Assembly: GCA_016712665.1 (NCBI GenBank)
Contig: JADJQP010000005.1
Location: forward strand, 211,085-275,084
Origin: Bacteroidota bacterium
GTDB taxonomy: Bacteria; Bacteroidota; Bacteroidia; Chitinophagales; Chitinophagaceae
DNA length: 64,000 bases
Direction: 5' to 3'
Position numbers and translations under genes: made by a program
Part shown: positions 9,108 to 20,009 of the stretch, one piece after another
How the letters are laid out: the number at the start of each line of letters is the position of its first letter
Position numbering within the stretch: the stretch's first letter is position 1
Notes under the pieces: model-generated
Databases searched by the model: none
The model's input: the letters and a program-made list of their open reading frames with translations, nothing else
Told to the model about the DNA's origin: nothing

Positions 9108-10264
9108 ATGCCTGACAACACGCAACATATTGTGATTATTGGACCCGCCTATCCACTTCGAGGCGGTTTAGCCTCCTTTAATGAGCGATTAGCACGTGAG
9201 TTTGCAGGCAATCAATACAATACCGAATTGTATACCTTCTCTCTCCAATATCCGGCGTTTTTGTTTCCGGGTACCACACAATACTCAAGCGAAGACCCAC
9301 CGGCTGACCTGCATATTCATGAAAAAATTAACTCCATTAGCCCCCTCAACTGGCTTTGGATCGGATATCAACTATGCAAAAAAAAACCGGATATTGTAGT
9401 GGTGCGATACTGGTTGCCCTTTATGGGACCTTGTTTGGGTACAATTTTGCGCATGGTAAAAAGAAATCACCATACCAAAGTTATTTGCATCGCCGATAAT
9501 ATCATTCCACATGAAAAAGATTTGGTGATTGGCCCTTTACACGCTATTTTGTCAAACCTATTGATGCCTTTATTACCATGAGTGAAAAGGTATTGAACGA
9601 TCTTAAAAATTTTAGTAGCAAGCCCGCCAAACAAATCGTGCATCCTTTATATGATAATTTTGGCGATGCCGTTTCGAAAGAAGAAGCTTGCCTTCATCTC
9701 GAAATAGATCCGCAAAAGAAAATTGTCTTGTTTTTTGGTTTTATCAGAAAATACAAAGGGCTTGACTTAATGATAGAGGCCATTTCTATTTTAAAAAATA
9801 AAAACTATTTTGAAAACAATCGAGTGCAATTTTTGATTGCAGGCGAATTTTATGAAGATGCACAACCCTACTTAGAAGCTATCGCAAAATATGACATTTC
9901 GGAGCTTATTATTTTAAAAACCACCTTTATCGCAGACAGCGATGTGAAGTATTATCTAAGCGCTGCAGATTGTGTAATCCAACCCTACAAAAACGCCACC
10001 CAAAGTGGTGTTACGCCCCTAGCCTATCATTTTGAAAAACCGATGCTGGTTACCAATGTTGGCGGCTTACCCGCACTGGTTCCTGAGTCGGTGGGAATGG
10101 TTTGCGATCCAAACCCAGTGGCAATTGCCGAACAAATTGAAACCTTTTTTCAACAGAATCCCGAAAATTATATTCAAAATATCAAACTAGAAAAGAAAAA
10201 ATACAGTTGGAAAATCTTACTGGATACCATAGTATCTTTGTCTGAGCTTCCGCAAAATCAGTAA
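9108..10264 (+). CDS. Glycosyltransferase family 4-like protein, one frameshift
   Basis: The protein of about 385 residues has a GT-B fold: an N-terminal GxxYPLRGGLASFNERLA acceptor-side motif, and a C-terminal donor-binding half with LFFGFIRKYKGLDLMIEA and GVTPLAYHFEKPMLVTNVGGLPALV. It probably transfers a nucleotide-sugar residue onto a glycan or lipid at the cytoplasmic side of the membrane. The frame changes near 9535, so it appears as two pieces (9108-9581 and 9578-10264) that join as GP-FTRYFVKPIDAFITMSEK. Its neighbour is a heptose-7-phosphate kinase-like gene, which suggests a shared role in surface polysaccharide synthesis. Confidence 0.88.
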
Positions 10265-10307
10265 AAAATCCCTTGATTCCAGATAACCTCATTAAATATT
10301 ACAACTC

Positions 10308-11332
10308 ATGATTTATAGAAGTAAAGCTCCTTTACGAATTGGACTGGCCGGTGGAGGAACAGACGTAAGCCCCTATAGCGACTTGTACGGAGGTGCTATT
10401 TTGAACATCACTATTTCATTGAGCGCACATGCGAATATCGAACCAATAGAAGGCAATGAAATCATTATAGAAGCTTACGACAGAAAGGAACGACAAGCCT
10501 TCCCACTCTCCAATTCATTGCCTATTGATGGCGTCTTAGATTTAGCAAAAGGTGTCTATAACCGTATTCAAAAAGATTATCCCTTTGCACCAAAAGCATT
10601 AAAAATATCTACCTCTGTGGATGCTCCTGCCGGTTCTGGACTGGGTACTTCATCTACTTTGGTTGTGGCTATTTTAGGAGCTTTTGTTGAAATGCTGAAA
10701 CTTCCCCTGGGCGATTATGACATTGCTCATTATGCCTATGATATCGAACGAAATGACCTCAAACTTTCGGGTGGTAAACAAGATCAATATGCTGCTACCT
10801 TTGGCGGCGTGAACTTTATGGAATTTTATGAAGACAATAAAGTGATTGTAAATCCGCTTCGCATTCGCACCCAATATCTTCATGAACTTGAAAACAATCT
10901 ATTGCTTTTTACACGGATACCAGTCGTGAAAGCGCCAAGATCATTGACGAACAATCGAAGAATGTAAATGATAAAAACGCCACTTCCATAGAAGCCATGC
11001 ATAAATTAAAAGAACAGGCACAACAGATGAAAGTGGCCTTGCTGAAAGGCACATTGAACGATATCGGTACTATTTTAGATTATGGATTTCAACAAAAGCG
11101 CCTGATGGCAAGCAATATCAGTAATGCTTCTATCGAACAATTATACAGTACTGCAATAGCTGCCGGCGCTACCGGCGGAAAAATTAGTGGAGCCGGCGGC
11201 GGTGGATTTATGATTTTTTATTGTCCCGCCAATACTCGTTATCAAGTAATAGAGGCCTTACAGAAATGTAGCGGATATTTGCGAGAATATTCATTTACAA
11301 AATTAGGTCTGCAAACCTGGACTGTTGAATAG
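10308..11332 (+). CDS. GHMP kinase, D-glycero-alpha-D-manno-heptose-7-phosphate kinase-like, one frameshift
   Basis: The protein of about 340 residues has the GHMP-kinase signatures PLRIGLAGGGTDVSPYSD at the N-terminus, DAPAGSGLGTSSTL as the ATP-binding loop, and GAGGGGFMIFY near the C-terminus. It resembles HddA, which phosphorylates heptose 7-phosphate on the way to GDP-heptose. A T run near 10912 is one base short, splitting the gene into 10308-10967 and 10997-11332; the joined sequence reads LLLFYTDTSRESAKIIDEQ. It lies 43 bases downstream of a glycosyltransferase and is probably in the same transcript. Confidence 0.88.
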
Positions 11333-11508
11333 GTGCCGAAACCCATTTAACGAAGTCAATGAACGATGAATGGAATTGGGGATTGTGTTGCATCGAATCT
11401 ATTTTAGAGGGTACAAGAGAACTGATTTTACAGAACACTTCCGATAGGGTGTGCAGAACAGGCCAAAAAATCAGAAAATTTTTAGCAAAATAATAGCCCT
11501 GAGATGCG

Positions 11509-11516
11509 TACTTTTG
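11509..11516 (+). promoter_or_regulatory. Promoter -7 element of ffh
   Basis: TACTTTTG matches TAnnTTTG, 24 bases before the ffh start codon. Confidence 0.6.
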
Positions 11517-11540
11517 CACCTCTAAAAATAACAATATTGT

Positions 11541-12861
11541 ATGTTTAACAACTTAACGGATAGACTAGAAGGCGCGTTTAAACTTCTAAAGGGTGAAGGC
11601 AAGATAACGGAAATTAATGTAGCCACCACTGTAAAAGAAATCAGAAGAGCTTTGGTGGATGCGGATGTAAATTACACTATAGCCAAACAATTTACAGATA
11701 CAATAAAGGAAAAAGCGCTGGGCGAGAAAGTGCTTACTGCAGTATCCCCCGGCCAGCTAATGGTTAAAATTGTAAAGGATGAAATGGCCGAATTGATGGG
11801 GGGTGTCGAGTCGAACCTAGACATTAGCGCTAACCCTACTGTTGTTTTGATTGCCGGACTGCAAGGTAGCGGTAAAACTACCTTTAGTGGTAAACTCGCC
11901 TACTTTCTTAAAAATAATAAAAAGAAAAAACCACTTTTAGTTGCTGCCGACATTTATCGTCCCGCAGCGATGGATCAATTGTCAGTATTAGCTGGCCAAG
12001 TAGGCGTTCCGGTTCATATAGAGCGCGAAAATAAAGATGCTGTCTCTATTGCACAAAATGCCATCGCCTTTGCTAAAGAAAACGGGCATAATATTGTAAT
12101 CATTGATACTGCTGGTCGCTTGGCCATTGATGAAGAAATGATGCGCGAAGTGGAAAATGTCAAGAATGCCGTCAACCCACATGAAATTTTGTTTGTGGTG
12201 GATTCTATGACCGGTCAGGATGCTGTGAATACAGCAAAGGCATTTAATGATAAGCTTAACTTTACCGGAGTGGTACTTACCAAACTCGATGGAGATACCA
12301 GAGGTGGTGCCGCCCTTACCATTCGATATACCGTTAATAAGCCCATCAAGTTTGTAAGTATGGGCGAAAAACTGGAAACCCTCGATGTGTTTTATCCTGA
12401 ACGGATGGCGCAACGAATTTTAGGAATGGCTAATATAACCACATTGGTAGAGCGGGCCCAGGAGCAATTTGACGAGGAGCAGTCAAAAAAGCTGGAAAAA
12501 AAGATTCGAGCCAACAACTTTGACTTCGAAGATTTTAAGAATCAGCTGGCGCAAATAAAAAAATGGGAATATCAAAGACCTCCTTGCCATGATACCTGGT
12601 GTTGGAAAGGCTATTAAAGATGTAGATATTAGTGATGATTCTTTTAAGGGAATTGAGGCTATGATAGGATCCATGACCCCTGAAGAACGTAAAAATCCTG
12701 AAATCATAGATCAACGACGAAGACTCCGCATTGCAAAAGGAAGTGGCAAGGATATTGCAGAAGTAAATGCATTTATGAAACAATTTGATCAAATGAAGGA
12801 AATGATGAAAATGATGAATAAGATGGGCGGCATGAATATGAAAATGCCCGGAATGAGATAG
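11541..12861 (+). CDS. ffh: Signal recognition particle protein Ffh, frameshifted in the M-domain linker
   Basis: Ffh is the SRP GTPase that binds signal peptides and SRP RNA to target membrane proteins. The N and G domains are intact: GLQGSGKTTFSGKLA (P-loop), DIYRPAAMDQL, IDTAGRLAIDEEMM and TKLDGDTRGGAAL. The frame breaks near 12560, where QIKKMGNIKDLLAMIPGVGKA is expected. Two A residues appear to be missing, one in the seven-A run and one in GGGAATATC. The M domain continues in another frame from 12589 to 12861 with the Met-rich tail. Because ffh is essential, I treat this as a sequence error rather than a real lesion. Confidence 0.93.
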
Positions 12862-12902
12862 TAGTAAAAATGATTCAGCTAATGATTTGAATTTGGCATT
12901 TT

Positions 12903-13814
12903 CTATAGCACCTTATTCCCTCTCAAAAAATCTGCAATTTTCATTTTGGTTTTTCCCTCTAATTGCATTTCCTGTATAGAGATGAACCCATCAGCGCAAG
13001 CAAATTTTAAATACGTTTTGTTATCTGTTATAAAAGTACCTACTTCCAATTGATGGTCTTCCAATTCCATACTGGCCGAAAATATTTTAAGTTTCTTAGC
13101 ATTAAGTGTTGAAAAGGCCGCAGGATACGGCGAAAGTCCTCTGATAAAATTTAGTAAAACCGCTGCGCGAAGACTCCAATCGATTCTGGTAGTTTCTGTA
13201 AATATTTTAGGTGCCGATTTCAGATCTGAAAGATTTTCTTGCGGATACTCAGTAAGGGTCCCAGCTTCTATACCTTCAATGGTTTTCACCATTAGATTGG
13301 CTCCAATATTCATTAAGGTATCATGCAAGGTACCGGCTGTTTCATTAGGTTGAATCGCAACTTGCTCTTGCAGTAAAATACCACCTGTGTCAATGGCATG
13401 TTGGAGCCGAAAGGTGGTTACGCCACTTATTTTTTCGCCATTGATTATTGCCCAATTAATGGGTGCAGCTCCCCGATATTGAGGTAACAGAGAGGCATGT
13501 AAGTTGATGGTACCAAATTTGGGCATATTCCAAACCACTTCAGGAAGCATCCGAAAGGCTACTACAATATGAATGTCAGCATTCAAATTTCTTAATTGTT
13601 CGACGAATGCAGTGTCCTTTAATTTTTCGGGTTGTAATACAGGTACATTTTGCTCCAAAGCATATTTCTTAACTGCCGAAAATTGCAATTGTAACCCTCT
13701 TCCAGCCGGCTTATCGGGTGCTGTAACTACAGCCAGTATATTTTGTCCGCATTCTTTCAGGGCTTTCAAACTGGCGACTGCAAAATCGGGTGTTCCGAAA
13801 AAAATAATATTCAT
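12903..13814 (-). CDS. fmt: Methionyl-tRNA formyltransferase
   Basis: The intact enzyme of about 303 residues formylates initiator Met-tRNA. It starts MNIIFFGTPDFAVASL (the ATG at 13814 is preferred to one two codons earlier). It has GRGLQLQFSAVKKYALE, the formyl-THF site NLHASLLPQYRGAAPINWAI with the catalytic Asn-His-Asp set, and TGGILLQE. The C-terminal OB-like domain is present. It converges with ffh. Confidence 0.95.
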   Translation of the reverse strand: MNIIFFGTPDFAVASLKALKECGQNILAVVTAPDKPAGRGLQLQFSAVKKYALEQNVPVLQPEKLKDTAFVEQLRNLNADIHIVVAFRMLPEVVWNMPKFGTINLHASLLPQYRGAAPINWAIINGEKISGVTTFRLQHAIDTGGILLQEQVAIQPNETAGTLHDTLMNIGANLMVKTIEGIEAGTLTEYPQENLSDLKSAPKIFTETTRIDWSLRAAVLLNFIRGLSPYPAAFSTLNAKKLKIFSASMELEDHQLEVGTFITDNKTYLKFACADGFISIQEMQLEGKTKMKIADFLRGNKVL

Positions 13815-13826
13815 TCTCAAATGTTT

Positions 13827-15869
13827 TTACCAAATGCGAACCCTGCTTACACTATCCTTATATTGCTTGTGATTGGGTTTTACCTGAAAGGCATGATACC
13901 AGTCATCGCAATTACTCATTGGAGCAATTACACGCAAAAAGATGGGAGCATGAACGTCGGTAAGCAATTGACTGGCTAACATTTCCGGTCGTCTTGTTTG
14001 CATCCATCCATAGGCATATCCCATAAAATATCGTTGAATGGGTGTGAGGCCGGCAATCCGTTTCCCTTCCTTAAATTGCTTGGTTTTTTTAAAGTCATCC
14101 AACGCAATAACCACACCACCTAAATCTGCAATATTTTCGCCTAAGGTGGCGCTGCCATTCGGGTGTAAACTATCCAATACCGTATACATGTTAAATTGCT
14201 TTACCAATAAATCGGCCCGTTTGTTGAAGTTCATTTCATCGGCCTTGCTCCACCAATTTTTTAAATTTCCCTTTTCATCAAACTGCCTACCCTGGTCATC
14301 AAATCCATGCGTTAATTCATGGCCAATAGTAGAGGCTCCCACATAACCGTAAATGACGGCATCATCCACTTCTTCATCACTGTAACCCGGTGCTGTAAAG
14401 ATAGCTGCAGGTAAAACAATTTCGTTGTTTGATGGATTATAATACGCATTGTAGGTTTGTGGCGTCATCCCCCATTCACTGCGATCGACCGGTTTCGAAA
14501 GTTTAGCAAATTCATATTGAAAGGACCAACTATTGGCAGCAATTATATTCTGACAATAATTATTTCGGCTAATTTTCATATTGCTGTAATCTTTCCACTT
14601 ATTTGGGTAACCGATTTTGCGTGTAATGGAATTTAATTTTACAATGGCCTTTTGCTTGGTACTATCGGTCATCCAATCCAATTTTTGAATATGTACGCGG
14701 TAAGCGTCTACAATTTTGGCCACCAAATCTTCATACCTTTTTTTTGTTTTGTCAGGAAAATACTCTTTTACAAAAAGTTGTCCCAAGGCATCTCCCAAGG
14801 CATTCTCTTGTGCATCGAGTACACGTTTCCATCTAGGACGTTGCTCCTTGGCTCCTCTTACTATTTCGCTGTAAAAATGAAAGTGTTCTTTATCAAAACG
14901 GCTACTTAAATACGGTGAAAAGGAAGATACCAAATGCCATTTCAAATACGATTTCCAATCGGCAAGTGGCGCACTGCCAAGCATTGAATTAATTTTAGTA
15001 AAAAAAGCTGGCTGTCCAACAATAATACTGTCTATTTCAACCTTAAAACCTTTAAACACTTCTGCCCACTTCAACTTGCCGGTCAATTTTTCAAATGATG
15101 CTACACTCATTTTATGATAATTAGCATAGGGGTCTCGCAAATCTTCAAGTTTCTTATGAATAGATGCCATGGTAGTTTCCAAATTCATAATAGCTTTAGA
15201 ATCGGCTTTGGCCTTAGTGGAATCAGCACCAAGTAAACTAAGCATGGTTTGAATATGCTTCAGATACTCGTCGCGAATCGTTTTTGTTCGGGTATCTGTA
15301 TTAAAGTAGTAATCTCTGTCAGGCAGTCCGAGCCCTCCCTGCGAAAGATATAACCTATTTTTATCACTATTCATTAGGTCTTGACCAATATACATATCAT
15401 ACAAGGGCGAAGCACCATTTTCTTGCATCCAGGATACCAACTCAATCAATTGGTCGGTGTTTCGAATGCTATCAATTTTTGAAAGGGTAGATTGTAAAGG
15501 AGAAATATCCAAGGTTTCAATACCTACAGAATCCATTCCTGAAAAGAAAAAATCGCCAATTTGCTGTGCTGCTGAACCTTCCTTACCATGCATGGCACTT
15601 GCATCTTCACTGATTTTTTTGATACGTTGATAATTTTCATCAGCCACCAAATTGAAAATACCCCAACCGTTTTCACTGGAAGGAATTGGGTTCTTTTTGA
15701 GCCAACCCCCATTTGCATATTCAAAAAAATCGTCACCCGGATGAATGGTGGTATCTATATGAGACGCCAAAATGTCTACCTGTGAGCGAATTTCCTGATT
15801 AGGAGTACTATCTTTGCATGAAATAGTATACAAACAAAAAAGAGGCAAAACAAATTTTAGAAAACGCAT
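13827..15869 (-). CDS. M13-family zinc endopeptidase lipoprotein (neprilysin/PepO-like)
   Basis: The intact 680-residue metallopeptidase of the neprilysin family cleaves short peptides. The N-terminus is a lipoprotein signal (lipobox YTISC at about residue 18), so it is predicted to be anchored in the envelope. The zinc site HELTH is at 517-521 and the third ligand motif GENIADLGG at about 577-585. NAYYNPSNNEIVLPAAI is the conserved substrate-binding stretch, and the C-terminus ends in the usual Trp. The peptidase ends a few bases from fmt on the same strand. Confidence 0.95.
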   Translation of the reverse strand: MRFLKFVLPLFCLYTISCKDSTPNQEIRSQVDILASHIDTTIHPGDDFFEYANGGWLKKNPIPSSENGWGIFNLVADENYQRIKKISEDASAMHGKEGSAAQQIGDFFFSGMDSVGIETLDISPLQSTLSKIDSIRNTDQLIELVSWMQENGASPLYDMYIGQDLMNSDKNRLYLSQGGLGLPDRDYYFNTDTRTKTIRDEYLKHIQTMLSLLGADSTKAKADSKAIMNLETTMASIHKKLEDLRDPYANYHKMSVASFEKLTGKLKWAEVFKGFKVEIDSIIVGQPAFFTKINSMLGSAPLADWKSYLKWHLVSSFSPYLSSRFDKEHFHFYSEIVRGAKEQRPRWKRVLDAQENALGDALGQLFVKEYFPDKTKKRYEDLVAKIVDAYRVHIQKLDWMTDSTKQKAIVKLNSITRKIGYPNKWKDYSNMKISRNNYCQNIIAANSWSFQYEFAKLSKPVDRSEWGMTPQTYNAYYNPSNNEIVLPAAIFTAPGYSDEEVDDAVIYGYVGASTIGHELTHGFDDQGRQFDEKGNLKNWWSKADEMNFNKRADLLVKQFNMYTVLDSLHPNGSATLGENIADLGGVVIALDDFKKTKQFKEGKRIAGLTPIQRYFMGYAYGWMQTRRPEMLASQLLTDVHAPIFLRVIAPMSNCDDWYHAFQVKPNHKQYKDSVSRVRIW

Positions 15870-15940
15870 GGTTACTATTAATTTAGGTCGTAAATGTAGT
15901 TTTAAAAACTGCCATTTTCAAATTTAATAAATCAAAAAAT

Positions 15941-16458
15941 ATGTTTAATACAAGTAAAAAAACACCACACGACGATCAGCAGCAATTGAAAGATGCGCAA
16001 AACATACTGGCTACTTTACAACCTGTTTTGGACAAGGTATATAGCAACAAAGCCATGCTGTTTCTTTCAAAAGGATTTGACGGCATTGAGGAATTTGTGT
16101 ATTATCTGCTTGCTTTGGCATCCTTCGTATTCATCTTTATTATGAATACCATATTTCCCTTTCATTTGTTAGGAGAAATTGTCAGCAGACCGGTTTTTAG
16201 GGAGCAAATCACCACGGCCGATGATATTACTAGTTTTCATTTTGCTGTCAAGGGACTGGTATTACTCATTGGTATTTTGTTTATAGTATTGGGGCTAAAA
16301 AGCGCGTCATTAGAAATAATAAAACCATACTGCATGGAGCTGCTACGGAATTGAAGAAGGCGCATCAATATTTTTCAGACAAGGTGGATGTTCTTTCTAA
16401 ATTATCAGCAGCACCAAAGGATATTACTACGGACAATCCGGAGAATCCGGCAATCTAG
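15941..16458 (+). CDS. Small membrane protein of unknown function, one frameshift
   Basis: I do not recognise this family. The protein has a charged N-terminus, a membrane helix near residues 50-75 (EEFVYYLLALASFVFIFIM), a second near 105-125 (FAVKGLVLLIGILFIVLGL), and a polar tail. The A run near 16297 is one base short, so the frame leaves the tail; adding the base gives LGLKKRVIRNNKTILHGAATELKKAHQYF and a stop at 16456-16458. It reads away from the M13 peptidase and converges with the next gene. Confidence 0.6.
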
Positions 16459-16459
16459 A

Positions 16460-18426
16460 TCATTTTCTTTTCTCTTTTTGACTCATCGCCATAGTAGTTC
16501 TATCATCATCTCCGATGTTAAATAGATAAAAAGGTAAGCGCTCCGCTATACTCTTAGTATCTGTATAAGATATTTCGGTCTCTGGTGCAATCACCTCATT
16601 ATTCCATTTCGAGCTATATTGTATTAGCGGGCTATTGCCTTTCTTCCCAAACATAATATTAACATCCATTGCATTTGCAGACAAATCATCCGTAAATTGA
16701 ATATGACACTTTTTTAAGGAAGCAATAATTTGTTTCTCGATAGCTGTTTTTTCGTTACTATGCAAACGCATTGCTACCTGTATACCGCTGAAGGGAAGCA
16801 ATTGCGGGTATTCCAAGGTGTAACCCGCCACCAATTCGGTATTATCTTCCTTTAGTTTTTCGCTGCATTGTATCATTGCCTCCAGTACACGAGCATAAAA
16901 TAATTTTTCATAAGCTTTGTCCACCTTAGGGTCATTCAGTAGTTCCTTCAAAATGGAAGAAGCTTTGGTATATTCCTCCTTTTTCAGCAGAAGCTTAGCC
17001 AAAAATAATTTAAAGTATTTTTTGACTAGGATTCGCTTATCTGACTGCACTGCGTTTTCAAACTTATTGATAAAATAGTTGGTACTAAATCCCTCGATAA
17101 GATGCCACACCTCATCAAAGGAAACCGTACTTTCGGTAGAGAATAATTTATAAATCACCTGATCTCTTTCAGGATTTGTTGAAAACTGATTTATAATCAG
17201 AAATTGAAGGGAATACTTTTCCACAGTTAGTTTTGCAACGTTTGAAAGAAGTGTCGGCGAATACCACCAGTCTTTATTTAAAAATTTAAGCTGTTCAATT
17301 TCTTTAACTTTCAGCATCAAATTCAAAAGCGATGTTGTAAAATCGTAATGATTTTGCCCCAAGGTGGTACCGATATGTATTTCCTTGAATTGTGCCGCAA
17401 ATTATACCATCCAAAACCCGGCGTGGAACCATTGGCTTTAATCAAATCTTTTAATTCCTCAATACCTGATTTATTTTCATTCTTGTACGTATTAATGATG
17501 GAGGAATAATAGAAGGGTTCCTTCATACGTTTATCGCCGGCATCTTGCTCTTTGGCAATATTGTAATTAGCTTCAGCCTCTGCAAATTTCCCCTGAATTG
17601 CGCAAAAGGTGGCAAAATTATTTTCGGGAAAATAGGCTGTACTCCTCAATTTTTCGTAATAATGCGCTCCCGATTCGATATTGAGTTGATAACTAAACAA
17701 AATAGATTTATAATGCCAGACACCGGGCATCTTTTCTTTTTCAAAATCAGCTGAAAAAATTGTTTTATTCAATTGAGCATCTCGTCTGATTTTTAGGATA
17801 CAACTATCCAGTAATTTATTGGCATACCTTTCGTTTTCGTCAATAGAGTTCCGAAGGAAGGCATACTTACTGGAAGTATAAAATCGGTTTCGATGCACAG
17901 TCCATGCCAGATAGCTATAGGTGTCTAGATAAAACTCATCTTGCAAATCATTTTTTTTACATCGCTGCAATAATTTCCATACTTTATCGGGCATTTCCAT
18001 ATTGCTGTAACATTGCATCAGGCAATAGGCTATATAATCCCAATCGCGATGATACTGCATCGTTTTAATATAAGTAAGGGCGTCGGCAGTTCGAGAACGT
18101 ATTTGCGACTTAAAATCCTTTTCTAACAATTGGCTTGCCTTTTCCAATTGATCAGCTGCCATTCGAAACCCTATAAAATCAGCAGCATGTTCAAACTTAT
18201 AGGTCCCTTCAAACATCCAACCCACATAGTAGGAACTGTCAAGACGTTTAAATTCTCTACCCCGTGGCAATGCATCCCTACTGGTATAGGTCATCCCACC
18301 TCTCTTTGCATCAATTTCATACCGAAGAACTTCCCTGCTTTGAGCGCCCAACTTATTAAAAAATAAAATGGCAAATGCTAAGCTGAAGCAATAAATAAAT
18401 ACCGATTGAATTTGTTTTGTGGGCAT
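16460..18426 (-). CDS. TPR-like secreted protein of unknown function, one frameshift
   Basis: A protein of about 655 residues begins with a hydrophobic signal sequence (IYCFSLAFAILFFNKLGAQ). The rest is helical and rich in alternating aromatic and charged residues, in the style of degenerate TPR repeats. The frame breaks near 17397, where one T appears to be missing. The two open parts (17323-18426 and 16460-17362) join as FGWYNFAAQFKEIHIGTTLGQ. No specific function can be assigned; an envelope scaffold or chaperone-like role is possible. Confidence 0.6.
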
Positions 18427-18646
18427 ATGCTTAAAAAGAATCCCTCATTTATTATTCAATAATACAGCATTATTCTTTGGAATAAATACGAATACATTTT
18501 TTTTTATTTTTCTTAACGGATTCCAATCGGTCTTAGCACACAAAATCGAAGCCCATTGAACGAAGAAATGCTACGTAAGCTAGCTGATGGGAATTGAATC
18601 AGAAACCATTTTGGTACTGGTGACCCATCCACAAGCTTTGCATAGT

Positions 18647-18989
18647 CAAGGTAAAAAAATCTCGAAACGTTCGGGATTCCTATTCACTTTGAGTAGCGTG
18701 ATCGAGATGTGAACTCGAGACCTTCCCGATATGAATCAGGACGCCTTTCCTTATCAACCTACAATAAAAAAATCTCGAATAACACGGGATTCTTATCGAA
18801 CTTCAGTAGCGTGATCGAGATTTGAACTCGAGACCTTCTCGATTTAGATCGGGACGCTCTTTCCTTTTCAACCTACAATAAAAAAATCCCGAATAACTCG
18901 GGATTCTTATCGAACTTTAGTAGCGTGATCGAGATTTGAACTCGAGACCTTCCCGATATGAATCGGGACGCCTTTCCTTATCAACCTAC
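18647..18989 (-). repeat. Tandem array of three tRNA-Met-like, D-arm-less units
   Basis: Three units with a period of about 113 bp lie directly downstream (in the minus direction) of tRNA-Met. The tRNA-like parts are 18693-18762, 18806-18876 and 18920-18989. Each keeps the T arm (TCGAG-TTCAAAT-CTCGA, one change in the first copy) and the 3' acceptor strand TCACGCTAC. Each has a short 5' strand GTAGGTTGA that can partly pair with it, and lacks a normal D arm. In place of the anticodon arm there is a hairpin such as CCCGATTCATATCGGG. An intrinsic terminator follows each unit. They are not functional elongator tRNAs. Confidence 0.75.
18880..18908 (-). terminator. Intrinsic terminator in the tRNA-Met-like array
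   Basis: On the minus strand AATCCCG-AGTTATT-CGGGATT is followed by T residues. The equivalent hairpins at about 18652-18680 and 18766-18793 carry mismatches. Confidence 0.7.
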
Positions 18990-18992
18990 AAT

Positions 18993-19018
18993 AAAAAATC
19001 CCGAATAACACGGGATTC
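18993..19018 (-). terminator. Intrinsic terminator of tRNA-Met
   Basis: On the minus strand AATCCCG-TGTTATT-CGGGATT followed by TTTT, about 15 bases after the tRNA 3' end. Confidence 0.8.
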
Positions 19019-19032
19019 TTATCGAACTTCAG

Positions 19033-19106
<74 letters not shown>

Positions 19107-19147
19107 GTTTAAAGGAGTGCAAAAGTAATCAAAAAAAGGAAAATTCC

Positions 19148-19620
19148 TTATTCGTGATGATATTTTCATTTTTTAAAATGGTAAAGGCTCTATAAAGCTG
19201 TTCAGCGAACAGTAATCGCACCAATTGGTGTGGAAAAGTAAGAGCAGATAAGGACATAATTAATGCAGCCTGTTGTTTAATAGAAGTCGCAATGCCAAAA
19301 CTCCCTCCAATTAAAAAGATAATTCGTTGCGGTGATACATTCATTTGCTGGTTCAATTTCTCAGCAAACTGTCGCGATGTAAACGCTTTCCCTTTATCAT
19401 CTAAAGCAACGAGAATATCGCGGTCTTGCAGTTTTTGACGAACCAAATCAGCCTCTTTCTCCAGAATTTGTTCCAGAGGCAAATTCTTATTGACTTTCGA
19501 ATTGTCAATCGTCACCATTTTGAATGTATTGTATCTATTGATACGCTTCGAATATTCCGCAATAGCCTCATCCACAATTTGATGGTTTTCCTTTCCCAGA
19601 CTCCACAATTCAATGATCAT
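19148..19620 (-). CDS. rlmH: 23S rRNA pseudouridine-1915 N3-methyltransferase RlmH, C-terminal frameshift
   Basis: RlmH is a SPOUT methyltransferase acting on helix 69 of 23S rRNA. The ATG at 19620 (MIIELWSLGKE) gives the family length of about 156. The SAM-knot motifs FLIGGSFGI and SALTFPHQLVRLLFAEQLYRA are present. The family C-terminus, Tyr-His-His-Glu, is lost in the read frame: the A run near 19163 is one short. With the extra A the end reads ILKNEKYHHE and stops at 19148-19150; without it the protein ends in a spurious ITNKEFSFF at 19129. Confidence 0.93.
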
Positions 19621-19654
19621 TGTACATTTTTTTTGAGATGACAAAAGTAAGATA

Positions 19655-19662
19655 TATATTTG
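19655..19662 (+). promoter_or_regulatory. Promoter of the tRNA-Arg-like array
   Basis: TATATTTG fits the Bacteroidota -7 consensus, with a TTTG at about 19632-19635 at suitable spacing for the -33 element. The first tRNA-like unit starts 14 bases downstream. Confidence 0.65.
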
Positions 19663-19675
19663 CACTCTCAAAAAA

Positions 19676-19912
19676 GGCTGCGTAGCTCAACCGAATAGAG
19701 TATCGCGCCATGGCAGAGGGTTTTAGGTTTGAACCCTCACAAATAAATAAATCTGGTGAATGGCTGCGTAGCTCAACTGAATAGAGTATCGCGCCATGGC
19801 AGAGGGTTTTAGGTTTGAACCCTCACAAATAAATAAATCTGGTGAATGGCTGCGTAGCTCAACTGAATAGAGTATCGCGCCATGGCGGAGGGTTTTAGGT
19901 TTGAACCCTCAC
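19676..19912 (+). repeat. Three tRNA-like units, 5' type
   Basis: Units at 19676-19740, 19762-19826 and 19848-19912 repeat with an exact 86-bp period. Each has the 5' part of a tRNA: acceptor strand GGCTGCG, TA, and D arm GCTC-AAC(C/T)GAATA-GAGT. In place of the anticodon arm is CGCGCCATGGC(A/G), followed by a T-arm-like TTAGG-TTTGAAC-CCTCA. They end in AAATAAATAAATCTG without the 3' acceptor strand, so they cannot form a full tRNA. Confidence 0.75.
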
Positions 19913-19930
19913 AAATAAATAAATCTGATG

Positions 19931-20004
19931 AATGGCGTAGCTCAACTGAATAGAGTACCTCACTACGGATGAGGGGGTTTTAGGTTTGAATCCTAACGCG
20001 GTCA
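19931..20004 (+). tRNA. tRNA-Arg (ACG)-like, imperfect acceptor stem
   Basis: A 74-nt element with a good D arm (GCTC-AACTGAATA-GAGT), a perfect anticodon arm CCTCA-CTACGGA-TGAGG with anticodon ACG, a perfect T arm TTAGG-TTTGAAT-CCTAA, 3' acceptor CGCGGTC and discriminator A. The 5' strand AATGGCG pairs at only five of seven positions with CGCGGTC; GACTGCG, as seen in neighbouring copies, would pair fully. The D loop has A at position 19 and the T loop U at 56, the reverse of the usual G19-C56 but still complementary. It may be functional with a sequence error, or decayed. Confidence 0.65.
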
Positions 20005-20009
20005 CTGAT

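Noticed and set aside
9108..10264. Two separate glycosyltransferase genes
   Set aside because: The second piece continues the same protein with a one-base shift; it lacks its own start signals.
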